A stretch of DNA of 64,000 nucleotides, from positions 37,032 through 101,031 of the forward strand of contig NZ_QFRK01000021.1 of NCBI RefSeq assembly GCF_003143855.1, written 5' to 3'. A program made the position numbers and the translations under genes. Below the pieces are notes generated by a model. That model had not been told where the DNA came from, made no database searches, and saw only the letters and a list, made by a program, of their open reading frames with translations. Source of the stretch: Streptomyces sp. NWU339 (GTDB lineage Bacteria; Actinomycetota; Actinomycetes; Streptomycetales; Streptomycetaceae). This document shows positions 18,653 through 27,035 of this stretch, one piece after another; position 1 is the stretch's first letter; each line of letters starts with the position of its first letter.

Positions 18653-19648
18653 TCATCCGGCCGCCTCGGCCCCGTCGTACGCCGCCAGCGCCTCGCGGGC
18701 CGCCCGCCGGGCACTCTCGGCGAGATCGTGCGGCGCGACGATCCGGCCGTCCCGCCCGAGCCGCAGCGCCAGCCGTCTCAGCGACGCCGGGTCGGGCGTC
18801 CGCAAGGTGATACGCAGCCCGCCGTCGGCCAGCTCATCCGCGCTGTCGTGCGGGTAGTACTCGGCGACCCAGCGCCCGCCCGGCCCCACCTCGACCACGA
18901 CCTCCGGGTCCTCCGCGGCCGGCTGCACCAGCCCCTCCGACAGGTCCCGCAGTTCGACCTCGGGCGGCGCGGACGGTTCGTCGAGGATGCGGATCTCGGC
19001 GACCCGGTCGAGCCGGAACGTGCGCCGTGCCTCGGAGCGACGGCACCAGGCCTCGACATAGGTGTGCCCGACGCTGACCAGGCGAATGGGATCGATCTCA
19101 CGCTCGGTGAGCTCGTCGCGCGCGGGCGAGTAGTAGCGGATCCAGAGCCTGCGGCGCTCGGCGATGGCCCGGTCGACGTCCGCGAACACGCCGCCTTCGG
19201 ACTCGAAGGTCACCGACAGCCGGGAACTGGCGCCCGCCGCCTCACCGGCCGCCGCCTCCACCTTGGCGGTGGCCCGCAGCAGCGCCTGCCGGTCGCTCTC
19301 CCGCAGACCGGGCAGCGTGGCCACGGCCCGCGCGGCGACCAGCAGGGCGGTGGCCTCGTCGGCGGCGAGCCGCAGCGGCTCCGCGGCCTCCGCCCCGAGC
19401 GCGGCCGGGTTGTGCCACCAGATGCGCTCCCCGTCGGTGTCGATGTCCAGCAGATCGCCGCCGCGGAAACTGGTGCCGCACATGGGCAGCACGTCGAGGT
19501 CCGAGACCAGCTCGTCCTCGGTGATGCCGAAGGCGCGCGCCACGTCCTCGATCCGGGCGCCGGGGCGCTCCCGCAGGTAGGTCACCAGGGAGAGCATCCG
19601 CCGGGTCTGGTCGATGGCGTTGACTGGCCTGACCGGTTTGCCTGCCAC
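18653..19648 (-). CDS. pafC: WYL-domain transcriptional regulator PafC
   Basis: Protein of 331 aa: N-terminal winged-helix (RRMLSLVTYLRERPGARIED), then a WYL-like domain (IRYYSPARDEL, TYVEAWCRRSEARRTFRLDR) and a C-terminal WCX region. PafB and PafC form a heterodimer that activates DNA-damage genes independently of LexA in mycobacteria (established). GTG start at 19648, 17 bp after pafB. Unlike mycobacteria, pafA lies beyond two FKBP genes rather than next to pafB. Confidence 0.9.
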   Translation of the reverse strand: MAGKPVRPVNAIDQTRRMLSLVTYLRERPGARIEDVARAFGITEDELVSDLDVLPMCGTSFRGGDLLDIDTDGERIWWHNPAALGAEAAEPLRLAADEATALLVAARAVATLPGLRESDRQALLRATAKVEAAAGEAAGASSRLSVTFESEGGVFADVDRAIAERRRLWIRYYSPARDELTEREIDPIRLVSVGHTYVEAWCRRSEARRTFRLDRVAEIRILDEPSAPPEVELRDLSEGLVQPAAEDPEVVVEVGPGGRWVAEYYPHDSADELADGGLRITLRTPDPASLRRLALRLGRDGRIVAPHDLAESARRAAREALAAYDGAEAAG

Positions 19649-19665
19649 GTTCTTGTCCGTCCCCC

Positions 19666-20619
19666 TCAGCCCTTGGCGACGGCGCGCAGCCGGTCCACCA
19701 CGTCGGCCCGCAGCTCGGCGGGTTCCAGGACCACCACGTCCGCTCCGAACTCCACCAGCCAGGCGTCCAGGCCGTGCCCGTACGGAATCTCCAACTCTTC
19801 CCAGCCGTCACCGAGTTCCCGCACCGCGGTGGCTTTCGCCCGAAGGGGGTACCCCGCGTCGGAGCGCAGCCGGATGCGCGCGGAGCGGTCGGCGCTCTCC
19901 CCCGCCCAGCTCGCCACCGTCTCGCGGACGGTGACGACGTCCGGCACCGGGGTGGTGTAACGAGTGCCGCGGGAGCGCACCTTGCCGGTGATCCGGGACA
20001 ACCGGAACACCCGCTCGGCGCCTCGGTCGCGGTCCCAGCCCGCCAGATACCAGTGGCCCCGCCAGCATTCCAGCGCCCATGGCTCGACATGGCGGGATTC
20101 GGGTTGCACGGCGTTGGCCTTGCGGTAGTCGAAGACGACCGGCCGACGGTCGCGGCAGGCCAGCATCAGCGGTTCGAAGGCGGCCTCGTGCACGGGGATG
20201 CGCGGCTCGAGCGCGCCGTGCGCCCCGTAGGGGTCGACGTCCTCGGGCAGCCCCGCCGCCCGCAGCTTCTGCAGGGCACCGCTGGCCGCGCCGGCCAGCC
20301 TGGCCTGCTGCCACACCTTGGCCGCCAGCCCCAGGGCGGCGGCCTCCTCCGCGTCGAGGGTGATGGGCGGCAGGCGGTTGCTGTCCCGCCGGGCCAGATA
20401 GCCGACCTCGCCGTCGAGGTTCTCGACGGTCTCGATGACGAGCCCGAGTTCGCGCAGATCGTCCTTGTCGCGCTCGAACATCCGGTTGAAGGCGTCGTCG
20501 GAGGCCGCCTCGAGGTAGGCCTCGACGGACTCGCGCAGCTCACGCTTGCTCAGTGGCCGCCGCGTCCCCAGCAGACACAGCGCCAGGTTCATCAGCCGCT
20601 CGGCCTTGGCAATGGCCAT
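19666..20619 (-). CDS. pafB: WYL-domain transcriptional regulator PafB
   Basis: Protein of 317 aa: N-terminal winged-helix (AERLMNLALCLLGTRRPLSK), a central WYL domain with an intact motif in GHWYLAGWDRDRG, and a C-terminal extension. Partner of PafC. ATG at 20619 is the natural start because the conserved region begins at MAIAKAERL; the upstream open frame is non-conserved. It heads the leftward run pafB-pafC-(zinc ribbon)-(membrane protein)-tatA-tatC. Confidence 0.9.
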   Translation of the reverse strand: MAIAKAERLMNLALCLLGTRRPLSKRELRESVEAYLEAASDDAFNRMFERDKDDLRELGLVIETVENLDGEVGYLARRDSNRLPPITLDAEEAAALGLAAKVWQQARLAGAASGALQKLRAAGLPEDVDPYGAHGALEPRIPVHEAAFEPLMLACRDRRPVVFDYRKANAVQPESRHVEPWALECWRGHWYLAGWDRDRGAERVFRLSRITGKVRSRGTRYTTPVPDVVTVRETVASWAGESADRSARIRLRSDAGYPLRAKATAVRELGDGWEELEIPYGHGLDAWLVEFGADVVVLEPAELRADVVDRLRAVAKG

Positions 20620-20691
20620 CGACGCCCTTCGCCTCCCTATGGTGCTCAGTCCGATGACCGTACCGCCCCGTGGTGGCGCGGCAAAAGCCGA

Positions 20692-20719
20692 GGGCCCATG
20701 CCCGGGCAGGCATGGACCC
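20692..20719 (-). terminator. Hairpin downstream of FKBP gene
   Basis: An 11-bp stem with one mismatch (GGGCCCATGCC / GGCATGGACCC, loop of 6) lies 63 bp beyond the stop of the leftward FKBP gene and before pafB. It is probably a terminator for the FKBP transcript. Confidence 0.45.
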
Positions 20720-20781
20720 CAGATGATCGACTCCGGTCGCAACCCGACCCGCCGGTGATCAGGCCGCGATCGAACGGGCGA

Positions 20782-21153
20782 TCACACGCCGAGCAGGTCG
20801 ACCACGAAGATCAGTGTCTCGCCGGGCTTGATCGCCGGAGTCGGGCTCTGGTTGCCGTAGGCGAGGTGGGCGGGAATGGTCAGCTGGCGACGGCCGCCGA
20901 CCTTCATGCCCTGCACGCCCTGGTCCCAGCCCTGGATGACCCGGCCGCCGCCCAGCGGGAAGCGGAACGGAGTGCCACGGTTCCAGCTGGCGTCGAACTC
21001 CTCACCCGTGCTGAAGGCGACACCGACGTAGTGGACGGTGACGGTCTGACCCGCCTGCGCCACCTCCCCGTCGCCCTCCCAGATGTCCTTGATCTCGAGC
21101 TCCGCCGGGGGCTCGCCGCCCGGGAAGTCGATCTCGGGCTTGTCGATGCTCAC
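20782..21153 (-). CDS. FKBP-type peptidyl-prolyl cis-trans isomerase, cytoplasmic
   Basis: Single-domain FKBP of 123 aa with VTVHYVGVAF, FDASWNRGTPF, VIQGWDQGVQGMKVGGRR and LAYGNQSP motifs; it catalyses prolyl isomerisation in the cytoplasm (no signal peptide). GTG at 21153 is preceded by GGAG at a good distance. The next gene upstream encodes a secreted FKBP lipoprotein in the same direction, 60 bp away. Confidence 0.94.
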   Translation of the reverse strand: MSIDKPEIDFPGGEPPAELEIKDIWEGDGEVAQAGQTVTVHYVGVAFSTGEEFDASWNRGTPFRFPLGGGRVIQGWDQGVQGMKVGGRRQLTIPAHLAYGNQSPTPAIKPGETLIFVVDLLGV

Positions 21154-21213
21154 GTCTAACGCTCCTGCTTGTCTGCGGAAAGGCGAACACACACAGTCTT
21201 ACATCACGCGCGG

Positions 21214-22215
21214 TCACAACTTCGCGAGGATGTCGACCGAGAAGACCAGTGTGGAGTCCTTCTTGATGTCACTGCCCTGCGGCGGGTTGTCGCCGTAACC
21301 CAGCTCCGGCGGAATGACGATGAGGACCCGGCTGCCCACCTTCTTCCCGGTGAGTCCCTGCGCCCAGCCCTTGACGACCTGCTGCAACGAGAACGAGGTC
21401 AGCTGCTTCCGGGAGTACGTCGAGTCGAACTCCTTGCCGCCGTCCCACAACACGCCCTTGTACTGCACGAGCACACTGTCCTCGGCACCGACCTCCGGGC
21501 CGTCGCCCTCCAGCACGTAGCTCGACACGAGCTTCTTCGGGGCGGCCGCGTCGGGCACCTTGATGTCAGGGGCCTCGCCGTCGGTGTTGGTGCCCACCTT
21601 GGGCAGACCGATGTCGTCCTGGGCGACCTCGGTGCCCTTGGCAGAGCTCTTGGCGTTGAACGCGTCCTGCACGTCCACCACGAACACCAGCGTGTCGGTG
21701 CCCTTGATGCCCGCCTGCTCATTGCCCTGCATGCCGTATCCCCAGGTGGGCGGGATCGCCATCTCGACCCGGCTGCCGGTCTTCCGGCCGATCAGCGCGT
21801 ACCGCCAGCCGTCGATGACGCTGCCCTGGGCCAGCTGGATCGCCAGCGGGCTCTTGCGGTCGTAGGAGTTGTCGAACACCTTCGCGGTGCTCCACACCTG
21901 GCCCAGGTAGTGGGCCACCACGAAGTCGTTCTCCGCGATGGTCCTGCCGCCGCCCGCGATGACCGTCTTCACCGCGAGGTCCTTGGACGGCTCACCGCTG
22001 CCCTTCTCGACCGTGGGTTTCTCGCCGAACTTCACGCCCTCGGTGATCGCCGGCAGCGGACCGTCGACGATCTTCGGCGACGGCGCGGCCGAGGCCTCCG
22101 GAGCCGACGGCGAGGCGCTCTCGCTGGCCTTGCTCGAATCGGACCCACCGTCGCCGCACGCGGCGAGAGTGGCCAGTCCGGCGGGTACGGCAATGAGGAG
22201 TGAGCGTCGGCGCAC
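21214..22215 (-). CDS. FKBP-type isomerase lipoprotein with two FKBP domains
   Basis: Protein of 333 aa with a lipoprotein signal: MRRRSLLIAVPAGLATLAACG, lipobox LAAC with Cys20 as the lipidated residue. Two FKBP domains follow: the first has FVVAHYLGQVW and GWRYALIGRKTGSRVEM, the second has VLVQYKGVLWD and GWAQGLTGKKVGSRVLI. It probably assists folding of exported proteins at the outer membrane face. GTG start at 22215. A terminator-like hairpin separates it from pafA. Confidence 0.93.
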   Translation of the reverse strand: MRRRSLLIAVPAGLATLAACGDGGSDSSKASESASPSAPEASAAPSPKIVDGPLPAITEGVKFGEKPTVEKGSGEPSKDLAVKTVIAGGGRTIAENDFVVAHYLGQVWSTAKVFDNSYDRKSPLAIQLAQGSVIDGWRYALIGRKTGSRVEMAIPPTWGYGMQGNEQAGIKGTDTLVFVVDVQDAFNAKSSAKGTEVAQDDIGLPKVGTNTDGEAPDIKVPDAAAPKKLVSSYVLEGDGPEVGAEDSVLVQYKGVLWDGGKEFDSTYSRKQLTSFSLQQVVKGWAQGLTGKKVGSRVLIVIPPELGYGDNPPQGSDIKKDSTLVFSVDILAKL

Positions 22216-22277
22216 GGTGGGGGCCTCGTAATCGTCGATCCTGTGGGTAGCGTCCGTGCAACTCTACGGCGTGAGAA

Positions 22278-22307
22278 GGGCGCCGCACTGAGTAACGTGC
22301 GGCGCCC
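22278..22307 (-). terminator. Terminator hairpin after pafA
   Basis: A perfect 11-bp stem (GGGCGCCGCAC and its complement, 8-base loop) lies 44 bp past the pafA stop and before the FKBP lipoprotein start. Confidence 0.7.
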
Positions 22308-22350
22308 GTGTGACGTTCCGCGGTTCGTGGGATCCGCGGAACCCCATGTC

Positions 22351-23712
22351 TCACATTCCGGCGATCAGCTTCTCCACCCGCTCGTCCACCGACCGGAACG
22401 GGTCCTTGCACAACACCGTCCGCTGTGCCTGGTCGTTGAGCTTGAGATGGACCCAGTCGACGGTGAAGTCCCGCCGCTGCTCCTGCGCCCGGCGGATGAA
22501 GTCACCGCGCAACCGCGCCCGGGTGGTCTGCGGCGGAACGGATTTGCCCTCGAAGATCTTCAGATCGTCGCAGATCCGGGCGGCCTGCCCCTTCTTCTCC
22601 AGCAGGTAGTAGAGACCGCGACGGCGGTGGATGTCGTGGTAGGCGAGGTCTATCTGCGCGACCCGCGGATGCGACATGGTCATGTTGTGCTTGGCCCGGT
22701 ACCGCTCGAGGAGCTTGTACTTCATGACCCAGTCGATCTCGGTGTCGATGCGGTCGAGGTCCTCGGCCTCGATCGCGTCCAGCGTACGGCCCCACAGTTC
22801 GAGCACCCGCTCGACGGTGCCGGTGCGGATACCACGACGCTCGCAGAAGTCCAGCGCCTTCTCGTAGTACTCGCGCTGCACCTCCAGCGCGGAGGCCTCA
22901 CGGCCGCTCGCCAGGCGGACCTTGCGGCGGCCGGTGATGTCATGGCTCACCTCGCGGATCGCCCGGATCGGGTTCTCCAGGGTGAGGTCACGCATCACCG
23001 TGCCCGCCTCGATCATGCGCAGCACCAGATCGGTGGCACCGACCTTCAGCAGCATGGTCGTCTCGGACATGTTCGAGTCGCCCACGATGACGTGCAGTCG
23101 ACGATAGCGCTCGGCGTCCGCGTGCGGTTCGTCGCGCGTGTTGATGATCGGCCGGGAACGGGTCGTCGCCGAGGAGACGCCCTCCCAGATGTGCTCCGCC
23201 CGCTGACTGACGCAGTAGACGGCACCACGCGGCGTCTGCAGCACCTTCCCGGCACCGCACAGCAGCTGGCGGGTCACCAGGAACGGGATGAGGATGTCCG
23301 CGAGTCGCGAGAACTCCCCGTGCCGTGCCACCAGATAGTTCTCGTGGCACCCGTACGAGTTGCCCGCCGAGTCGGTGTTGTTCTTGAACAGGTAGACGTC
23401 GCCTGCGATTCCCTCCTCGTGCAGGCGTCGTTCGGCGTCCACCAGGAGCCCTTCGAGAATGCGCTCCCCGGCCTTGTCGTGCGTGACCAGCTCGGTCACG
23501 TTGTCACATTCGGGCGTGGCGTATTCCGGATGCGACCCCACGTCGAGATAGAGACGGGCGCCGTTGCGCAGGAAAACATTGCTGCTTCGGCCCCATGACA
23601 CAACACGGCGGAAGAGGTACCGCGCCACCTCGTCAGGAGACAGGCGCCGCTGTCCCCTGAACGTGCACGTGACGCCGTACTCGTTCTCCAGCCCGAAAAT
23701 GCGGCGGTCCAT
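22351..23712 (-). CDS. pafA: Pup--protein ligase PafA
   Basis: Ligase of 453 aa that uses ATP to join the C-terminal glutamate of Pup to substrate lysines (carboxylate-amine ligase/glutamine synthetase-like fold). It begins MDRRIFGLENEYGVTC with the family Glu residues, then ARLYLDVGSHPEYATPEC, FKNNTDSAGNSYGCHENYLV and NTRDEPHADAERYRRLHVI, shared with Dop. It lacks the Dop-specific loop after the first conserved block. ATG at 23712 lies only 9 bp after the stop of the MFS gene, so its ribosome binding site is within that gene's end. Confidence 0.96.
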   Translation of the reverse strand: MDRRIFGLENEYGVTCTFRGQRRLSPDEVARYLFRRVVSWGRSSNVFLRNGARLYLDVGSHPEYATPECDNVTELVTHDKAGERILEGLLVDAERRLHEEGIAGDVYLFKNNTDSAGNSYGCHENYLVARHGEFSRLADILIPFLVTRQLLCGAGKVLQTPRGAVYCVSQRAEHIWEGVSSATTRSRPIINTRDEPHADAERYRRLHVIVGDSNMSETTMLLKVGATDLVLRMIEAGTVMRDLTLENPIRAIREVSHDITGRRKVRLASGREASALEVQREYYEKALDFCERRGIRTGTVERVLELWGRTLDAIEAEDLDRIDTEIDWVMKYKLLERYRAKHNMTMSHPRVAQIDLAYHDIHRRRGLYYLLEKKGQAARICDDLKIFEGKSVPPQTTRARLRGDFIRRAQEQRRDFTVDWVHLKLNDQAQRTVLCKDPFRSVDERVEKLIAGM

Positions 23713-23721
23713 GACTGAACA

Positions 23722-24981
23722 TTACGCCCGATCCCCTGAACCCAAACGAGGTTCGAGGGCACGGTTCGGATCATTTTCCGAACCGACCGCAACGACCGCC
23801 CCGTGAGCGGCAACCGCCAATACCCTTCCGGTGGAAATCAAAACCAGCAAAGCCACAGCGCCCGCGGCGGCCGGAACCGCGAACCCCCACTGCGCGCCGC
23901 CCGCCTCGACCACCGGGCCCGCCAGGCCCGTTCCCACCGAGGCGCCCACCGTGAACATCGTCACCAGCCACGAGAACGCCTCCGTGACCGTGCCGGCCGG
24001 CGCGTGCCGGTCCACCAGCACGAAGGCACAGGCGATCACCGGGGCCAGGAACACACCCGCGAGCACCGTGAGGAAGGTCATCGCCACCGCGCCCGGCATC
24101 AGCGTCAGCGGCAGGTAACACACCGCCAGAAACGCGACCAGCACCTGAAGTCGCCGCGCCGGCTCCCCCGCCCACTGCCGCGCCCCGTACGCCATACCGC
24201 CGATGAGCGCACCGAAACCGAGACCCGCCATCAGCCAGCCGTACACATGGTCGCCCCCGTGTCCGTCCGCGTACGGCACCGACGCCACCGTGATGGACCC
24301 CATCGCGACACCGACGAACAGGAAGGCCCCCAGCAGCGCCAGCAGCCCCGGTGAGCGCAGCGCGCCCAGCCAGTGCGCCTCACGCGGCGCCGACCGCCAC
24401 GCACGCGAGGGCGCCGACACCACCACGGACAGGGCGCCCAGCACCCCCAGCACGTTCAGCACCAGCAGCGCGGCCTGGGGCGACCACAGCGACGCGCACA
24501 CCGTCACCAGCAGCGGACCGACGGTGAACATGACCTCCTGCGCCACCGCGTCCATCGCGTACGCCCGGTGGACCTGCTCCTCCCGGTGCAGCACCGAGGA
24601 CCACAGGGCCCGCAGACCGCCCTCCAACGGCGGTGTGAACAGCCCCGCGGCGGCCACCGACGCGTAGGCCGCGGCCCGCGGCTCGATCCCCACGAAGGCG
24701 AAGACCGCCATCGCCAGCGCCGACAGCACCGCGGCCGGCAACTGCACCCGCGGCTGCCCCCGCAGATCCACCAGGCGCCCCAGCACCGGCTGGCCGACCG
24801 CGTTGGCGACGCCGTACACCGCCGCCAGGGCACCGGCCAGACTGTACGAACCGCCCTGCGCACGAACGAACAACACGATCGCGATGGCCGCGGTCGCGTT
24901 GGGCAGCCGCCCGACCAACGTGCCCACCAGCAGCCGAGTGGCGTGCCGCGCCCGGAGGATCTCCAGGTACCCCGTGGCCAT
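23722..24981 (-). CDS. MFS transporter
   Basis: Major facilitator protein of 419 aa with about 12 hydrophobic segments and a central loop after helix 6; likely an exporter (drug or metabolite; substrate unknown). ATG at 24981 is chosen because GGAGG lies just upstream; two further upstream ATGs lack a binding site. The gene ends 9 bp before pafA, which suggests co-transcription with the Pup ligase. It is divergent from a LacI-family regulator that is the obvious candidate to control it. Confidence 0.88.
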   Translation of the reverse strand: MATGYLEILRARHATRLLVGTLVGRLPNATAAIAIVLFVRAQGGSYSLAGALAAVYGVANAVGQPVLGRLVDLRGQPRVQLPAAVLSALAMAVFAFVGIEPRAAAYASVAAAGLFTPPLEGGLRALWSSVLHREEQVHRAYAMDAVAQEVMFTVGPLLVTVCASLWSPQAALLVLNVLGVLGALSVVVSAPSRAWRSAPREAHWLGALRSPGLLALLGAFLFVGVAMGSITVASVPYADGHGGDHVYGWLMAGLGFGALIGGMAYGARQWAGEPARRLQVLVAFLAVCYLPLTLMPGAVAMTFLTVLAGVFLAPVIACAFVLVDRHAPAGTVTEAFSWLVTMFTVGASVGTGLAGPVVEAGGAQWGFAVPAAAGAVALLVLISTGRVLAVAAHGAVVAVGSENDPNRALEPRLGSGDRA

Positions 24982-25024
24982 GCCGCGCCTCCACTCACTA
25001 CCGGCGTCCACCGGAATCATCGAC

Positions 25025-25061
25025 GTTGTACGTATAACGAGCGTCCCCATACGTACCATGT
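25025..25061. promoter_or_regulatory. Candidate operator: two TACGTA-centred palindromes
   Basis: GTTGTACGTATAAC (25025-25038) is a 14-bp near-palindrome centred on TACGTA, and a second TACGTA core lies in CATACGTACCATG (25049-25061). They lie between the divergent MFS and LacI-family genes, close to the MFS start, as expected for a regulator binding site. Assignment is inference. Confidence 0.45.
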
Positions 25062-25072
25062 CGGCTGTTCAC

Positions 25073-25101
25073 CAGTCCATACGCAGTCCATACACAGTCC
25101 A
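25073..25101. repeat. Short direct repeats upstream of LacI-family gene
   Basis: Three head-to-tail units of 11 bp, CAGTCCATACG, CAGTCCATACA and a partial CAGTCCA, lie 20 bp before the GTG of the regulator. The 11-bp spacing is about one helical turn, which is consistent with repeated protein contacts on one DNA face. Confidence 0.55.
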
Positions 25102-25121
25102 GTCGAAGGAGCGGCCCCACG

Positions 25122-26138
25122 GTGGCCCGAGCCCAGATCCGCCCCACGAGCAGGGACGTCGCCCAAGCCGCCGGCGTCTCCCAGGCCGCCGTGTCCCTCG
25201 TCATGGGCGACAAATGGCGCGGCCGTGTCTCGGAGGCCACCGCGCAACGCGTACGCGATGCCGCGCACCGCCTCGGCTACCGCCCCAACCTCGCCGCCCG
25301 CAATCTGCGCCTCGGACACACCCGCACCGTCCTCCTCGTCGTCCCCGCCCTCACCACCGAGTTCTTCGCCGGCGTCTACACCGGAGCCGCCCGCATCGCC
25401 GCCCAGCACGGCTTCGGCCTGGTCCTCTACCCCTCCCCCGAGGGCATCGGCCCCGCCCGCAACCCCTTCGCCTCGGCGCAGGCCGCGCTCGACGGCGTCA
25501 TCGCCTCCTCCATGGCCGCCGACGCCCTGACCGACATCCGCGGCGACCAGCTCCCCCTGGTCATGCTCGACAGCGACCCCGAGAGCGACCCGGGCGCCGC
25601 CACGGTCAACCTCGACATCGCCGACGGCATCCGCCAGATCACCCGCCACCTCGTGGCCCTGGGCCACCGCAGCTTCCTGCACCTGGCGGCCGACGTCCCC
25701 TCCTGGACCTTCGAGGTACGCGCCCGCGAACTGACCACCCGACTGGCCGCGGCCCCCGGCACCACGCTCCGCACGGCCCGCTCGCCCATCTCCATCCGGG
25801 GCGCCGTCACCGCCGCCCAGGCCGCCCTCGCCGGACCCGAGCGCCCCACCGCCGTCATCTGCGACGACGACCAGCTCGCGGCCGGCACCTACAAGGCGGC
25901 CCGGCGTCTCGGCCTGCGCATCCCCGACGACCTCTCCGTCACCGGCTTCGACGACCTGGCCCTGGCCACGGCCCTCGACCCGGAACTCACCACGGTCCGC
26001 CTCGACGCGGAGCTCTTCGGCGAACGCGGCATGCAGGCCCTCCTCGCGGTCCTGGACCACCGCGCCCCCGAAGCCGGGGACATCCCCGTCCACCTCGTGC
26101 CCCGAGGCTCGACCGGCCCGGCCACCGCACACCCCTGA
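25122..26138 (+). CDS. LacI-family transcriptional regulator
   Basis: Regulator of 338 aa: N-terminal helix-turn-helix (TSRDVAQAAGVSQAAVSLVM, residues about 9-28) and hinge (GYRPNLAARNLRLG), then a periplasmic-binding-like effector domain (TRTVLLVVPALTTEFFAGVY, ICDDDQLAAGTYKAA, SVTGFDDLALATALDPELTT). The sugar-like ligand is unknown. GTG start at 25122. It is divergent from the MFS gene and has palindromes in between. Confidence 0.92.
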   Translation: MARAQIRPTSRDVAQAAGVSQAAVSLVMGDKWRGRVSEATAQRVRDAAHRLGYRPNLAARNLRLGHTRTVLLVVPALTTEFFAGVYTGAARIAAQHGFGLVLYPSPEGIGPARNPFASAQAALDGVIASSMAADALTDIRGDQLPLVMLDSDPESDPGAATVNLDIADGIRQITRHLVALGHRSFLHLAADVPSWTFEVRARELTTRLAAAPGTTLRTARSPISIRGAVTAAQAALAGPERPTAVICDDDQLAAGTYKAARRLGLRIPDDLSVTGFDDLALATALDPELTTVRLDAELFGERGMQALLAVLDHRAPEAGDIPVHLVPRGSTGPATAHP

Positions 26139-26146
26139 GGCGGAAA

Positions 26147-26181
26147 GGTGACGGGGCGGGGATGGCCCCCGCCCCGTCACC
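26147..26181. terminator. Bidirectional terminator between LacI-family gene and prcA
   Basis: A perfect 15-bp stem (GGTGACGGGGCGGGG and complement, loop ATGGC) starts 9 bp after the regulator stop and ends 22 bp before the prcA stop; the two genes converge here. Confidence 0.8.
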
Positions 26182-26203
26182 GACAGGCCCGCTCCGGACG
26201 TGC

Positions 26204-26971
26204 CTACTCCTCGCTCCCGGCCCCGGTCTCCGTGTCCGCCTCGGCCTCCGCCTCGGACACCGTCTCCGCGCCGCCGGCCTCCAGCAGCCGCGCCAGCTGC
26301 CGCCCCGTGATCCGCCGGAACTTCCGCTGCTGCGGCCGCGTGCGGTCCAGCACCGCCACCTCCAGCCGCTCCGCGGGAATCTCCCGCTCACCGCCGTTGG
26401 TGTCCCGCGACAACGACTGCACCGCCAGCTCCAGCGCCTGGGCCAGCGTCATCCCGTCCCGGTGGCGCTGATCCAGGTACCCGCTGATCTGCTCCGCGTT
26501 GCCCCCCACCGCGACCGAGCCGTGCTCGTCCACGATGGAGCCGTCGTGCGGCAACCGGTAGATCTGGTCGCCCTCCGGGGTCTCCCCGACCTCGGCCACC
26601 ACCAGCTCCACCTCGTACGGCTTCTCCGCCGCACTCGAGAAGATCGTCCCCAGCGTCTGCGCATACACGTTCGCCAGGCCCCGGGCGGTCACGTCGTCAC
26701 GGTCATAGGTGTAACCCCGCAGATCGGCGTAGCGCACACCGCCGATCCGCAGGTTCTCGTACTCGTTGTACTTACCGGCGGCGGCGAAGCCGATCCGGTC
26801 GTAGATCTCGCTGAACTTGTGCAGCGCACGGGACGGGTTCTCACCGACGAACACGATGCCGTCGGCGTACTGCAGCACGACCAGGCTGCGGCCACGGGCG
26901 ATCCCCTTGCGGGCGTACTCCGCCCGGTCGGCCATCGCCTGCTGGGGTGAGACATAGAACGGCGTCGACAC
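26204..26971 (-). CDS. prcA: 20S proteasome alpha subunit PrcA
   Basis: Alpha-ring subunit of 255 aa, which gates the 20S core and docks the ARC ATPase. The N-terminal gating segment is STPFYVSPQQAMADRAEYAR, and the proteasome fold motif LVVLQYADGIVFVGEN follows. There is no catalytic N-terminal Thr, as expected. GTG at 26971. The C-terminal tail is acidic (about 30 residues of Glu/Ala/Thr). It lies 64 bp after prcB in the usual order. Confidence 0.96.
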   Translation of the reverse strand: MSTPFYVSPQQAMADRAEYARKGIARGRSLVVLQYADGIVFVGENPSRALHKFSEIYDRIGFAAAGKYNEYENLRIGGVRYADLRGYTYDRDDVTARGLANVYAQTLGTIFSSAAEKPYEVELVVAEVGETPEGDQIYRLPHDGSIVDEHGSVAVGGNAEQISGYLDQRHRDGMTLAQALELAVQSLSRDTNGGEREIPAERLEVAVLDRTRPQQRKFRRITGRQLARLLEAGGAETVSEAEAEADTETGAGSEE

Positions 26972-27035
26972 GGTTCAACCGTCCCTTTCTGTCGAAGTCA
27001 CTGGATGGAGGTCCCTCGGCATCGAACCGCCCGCC

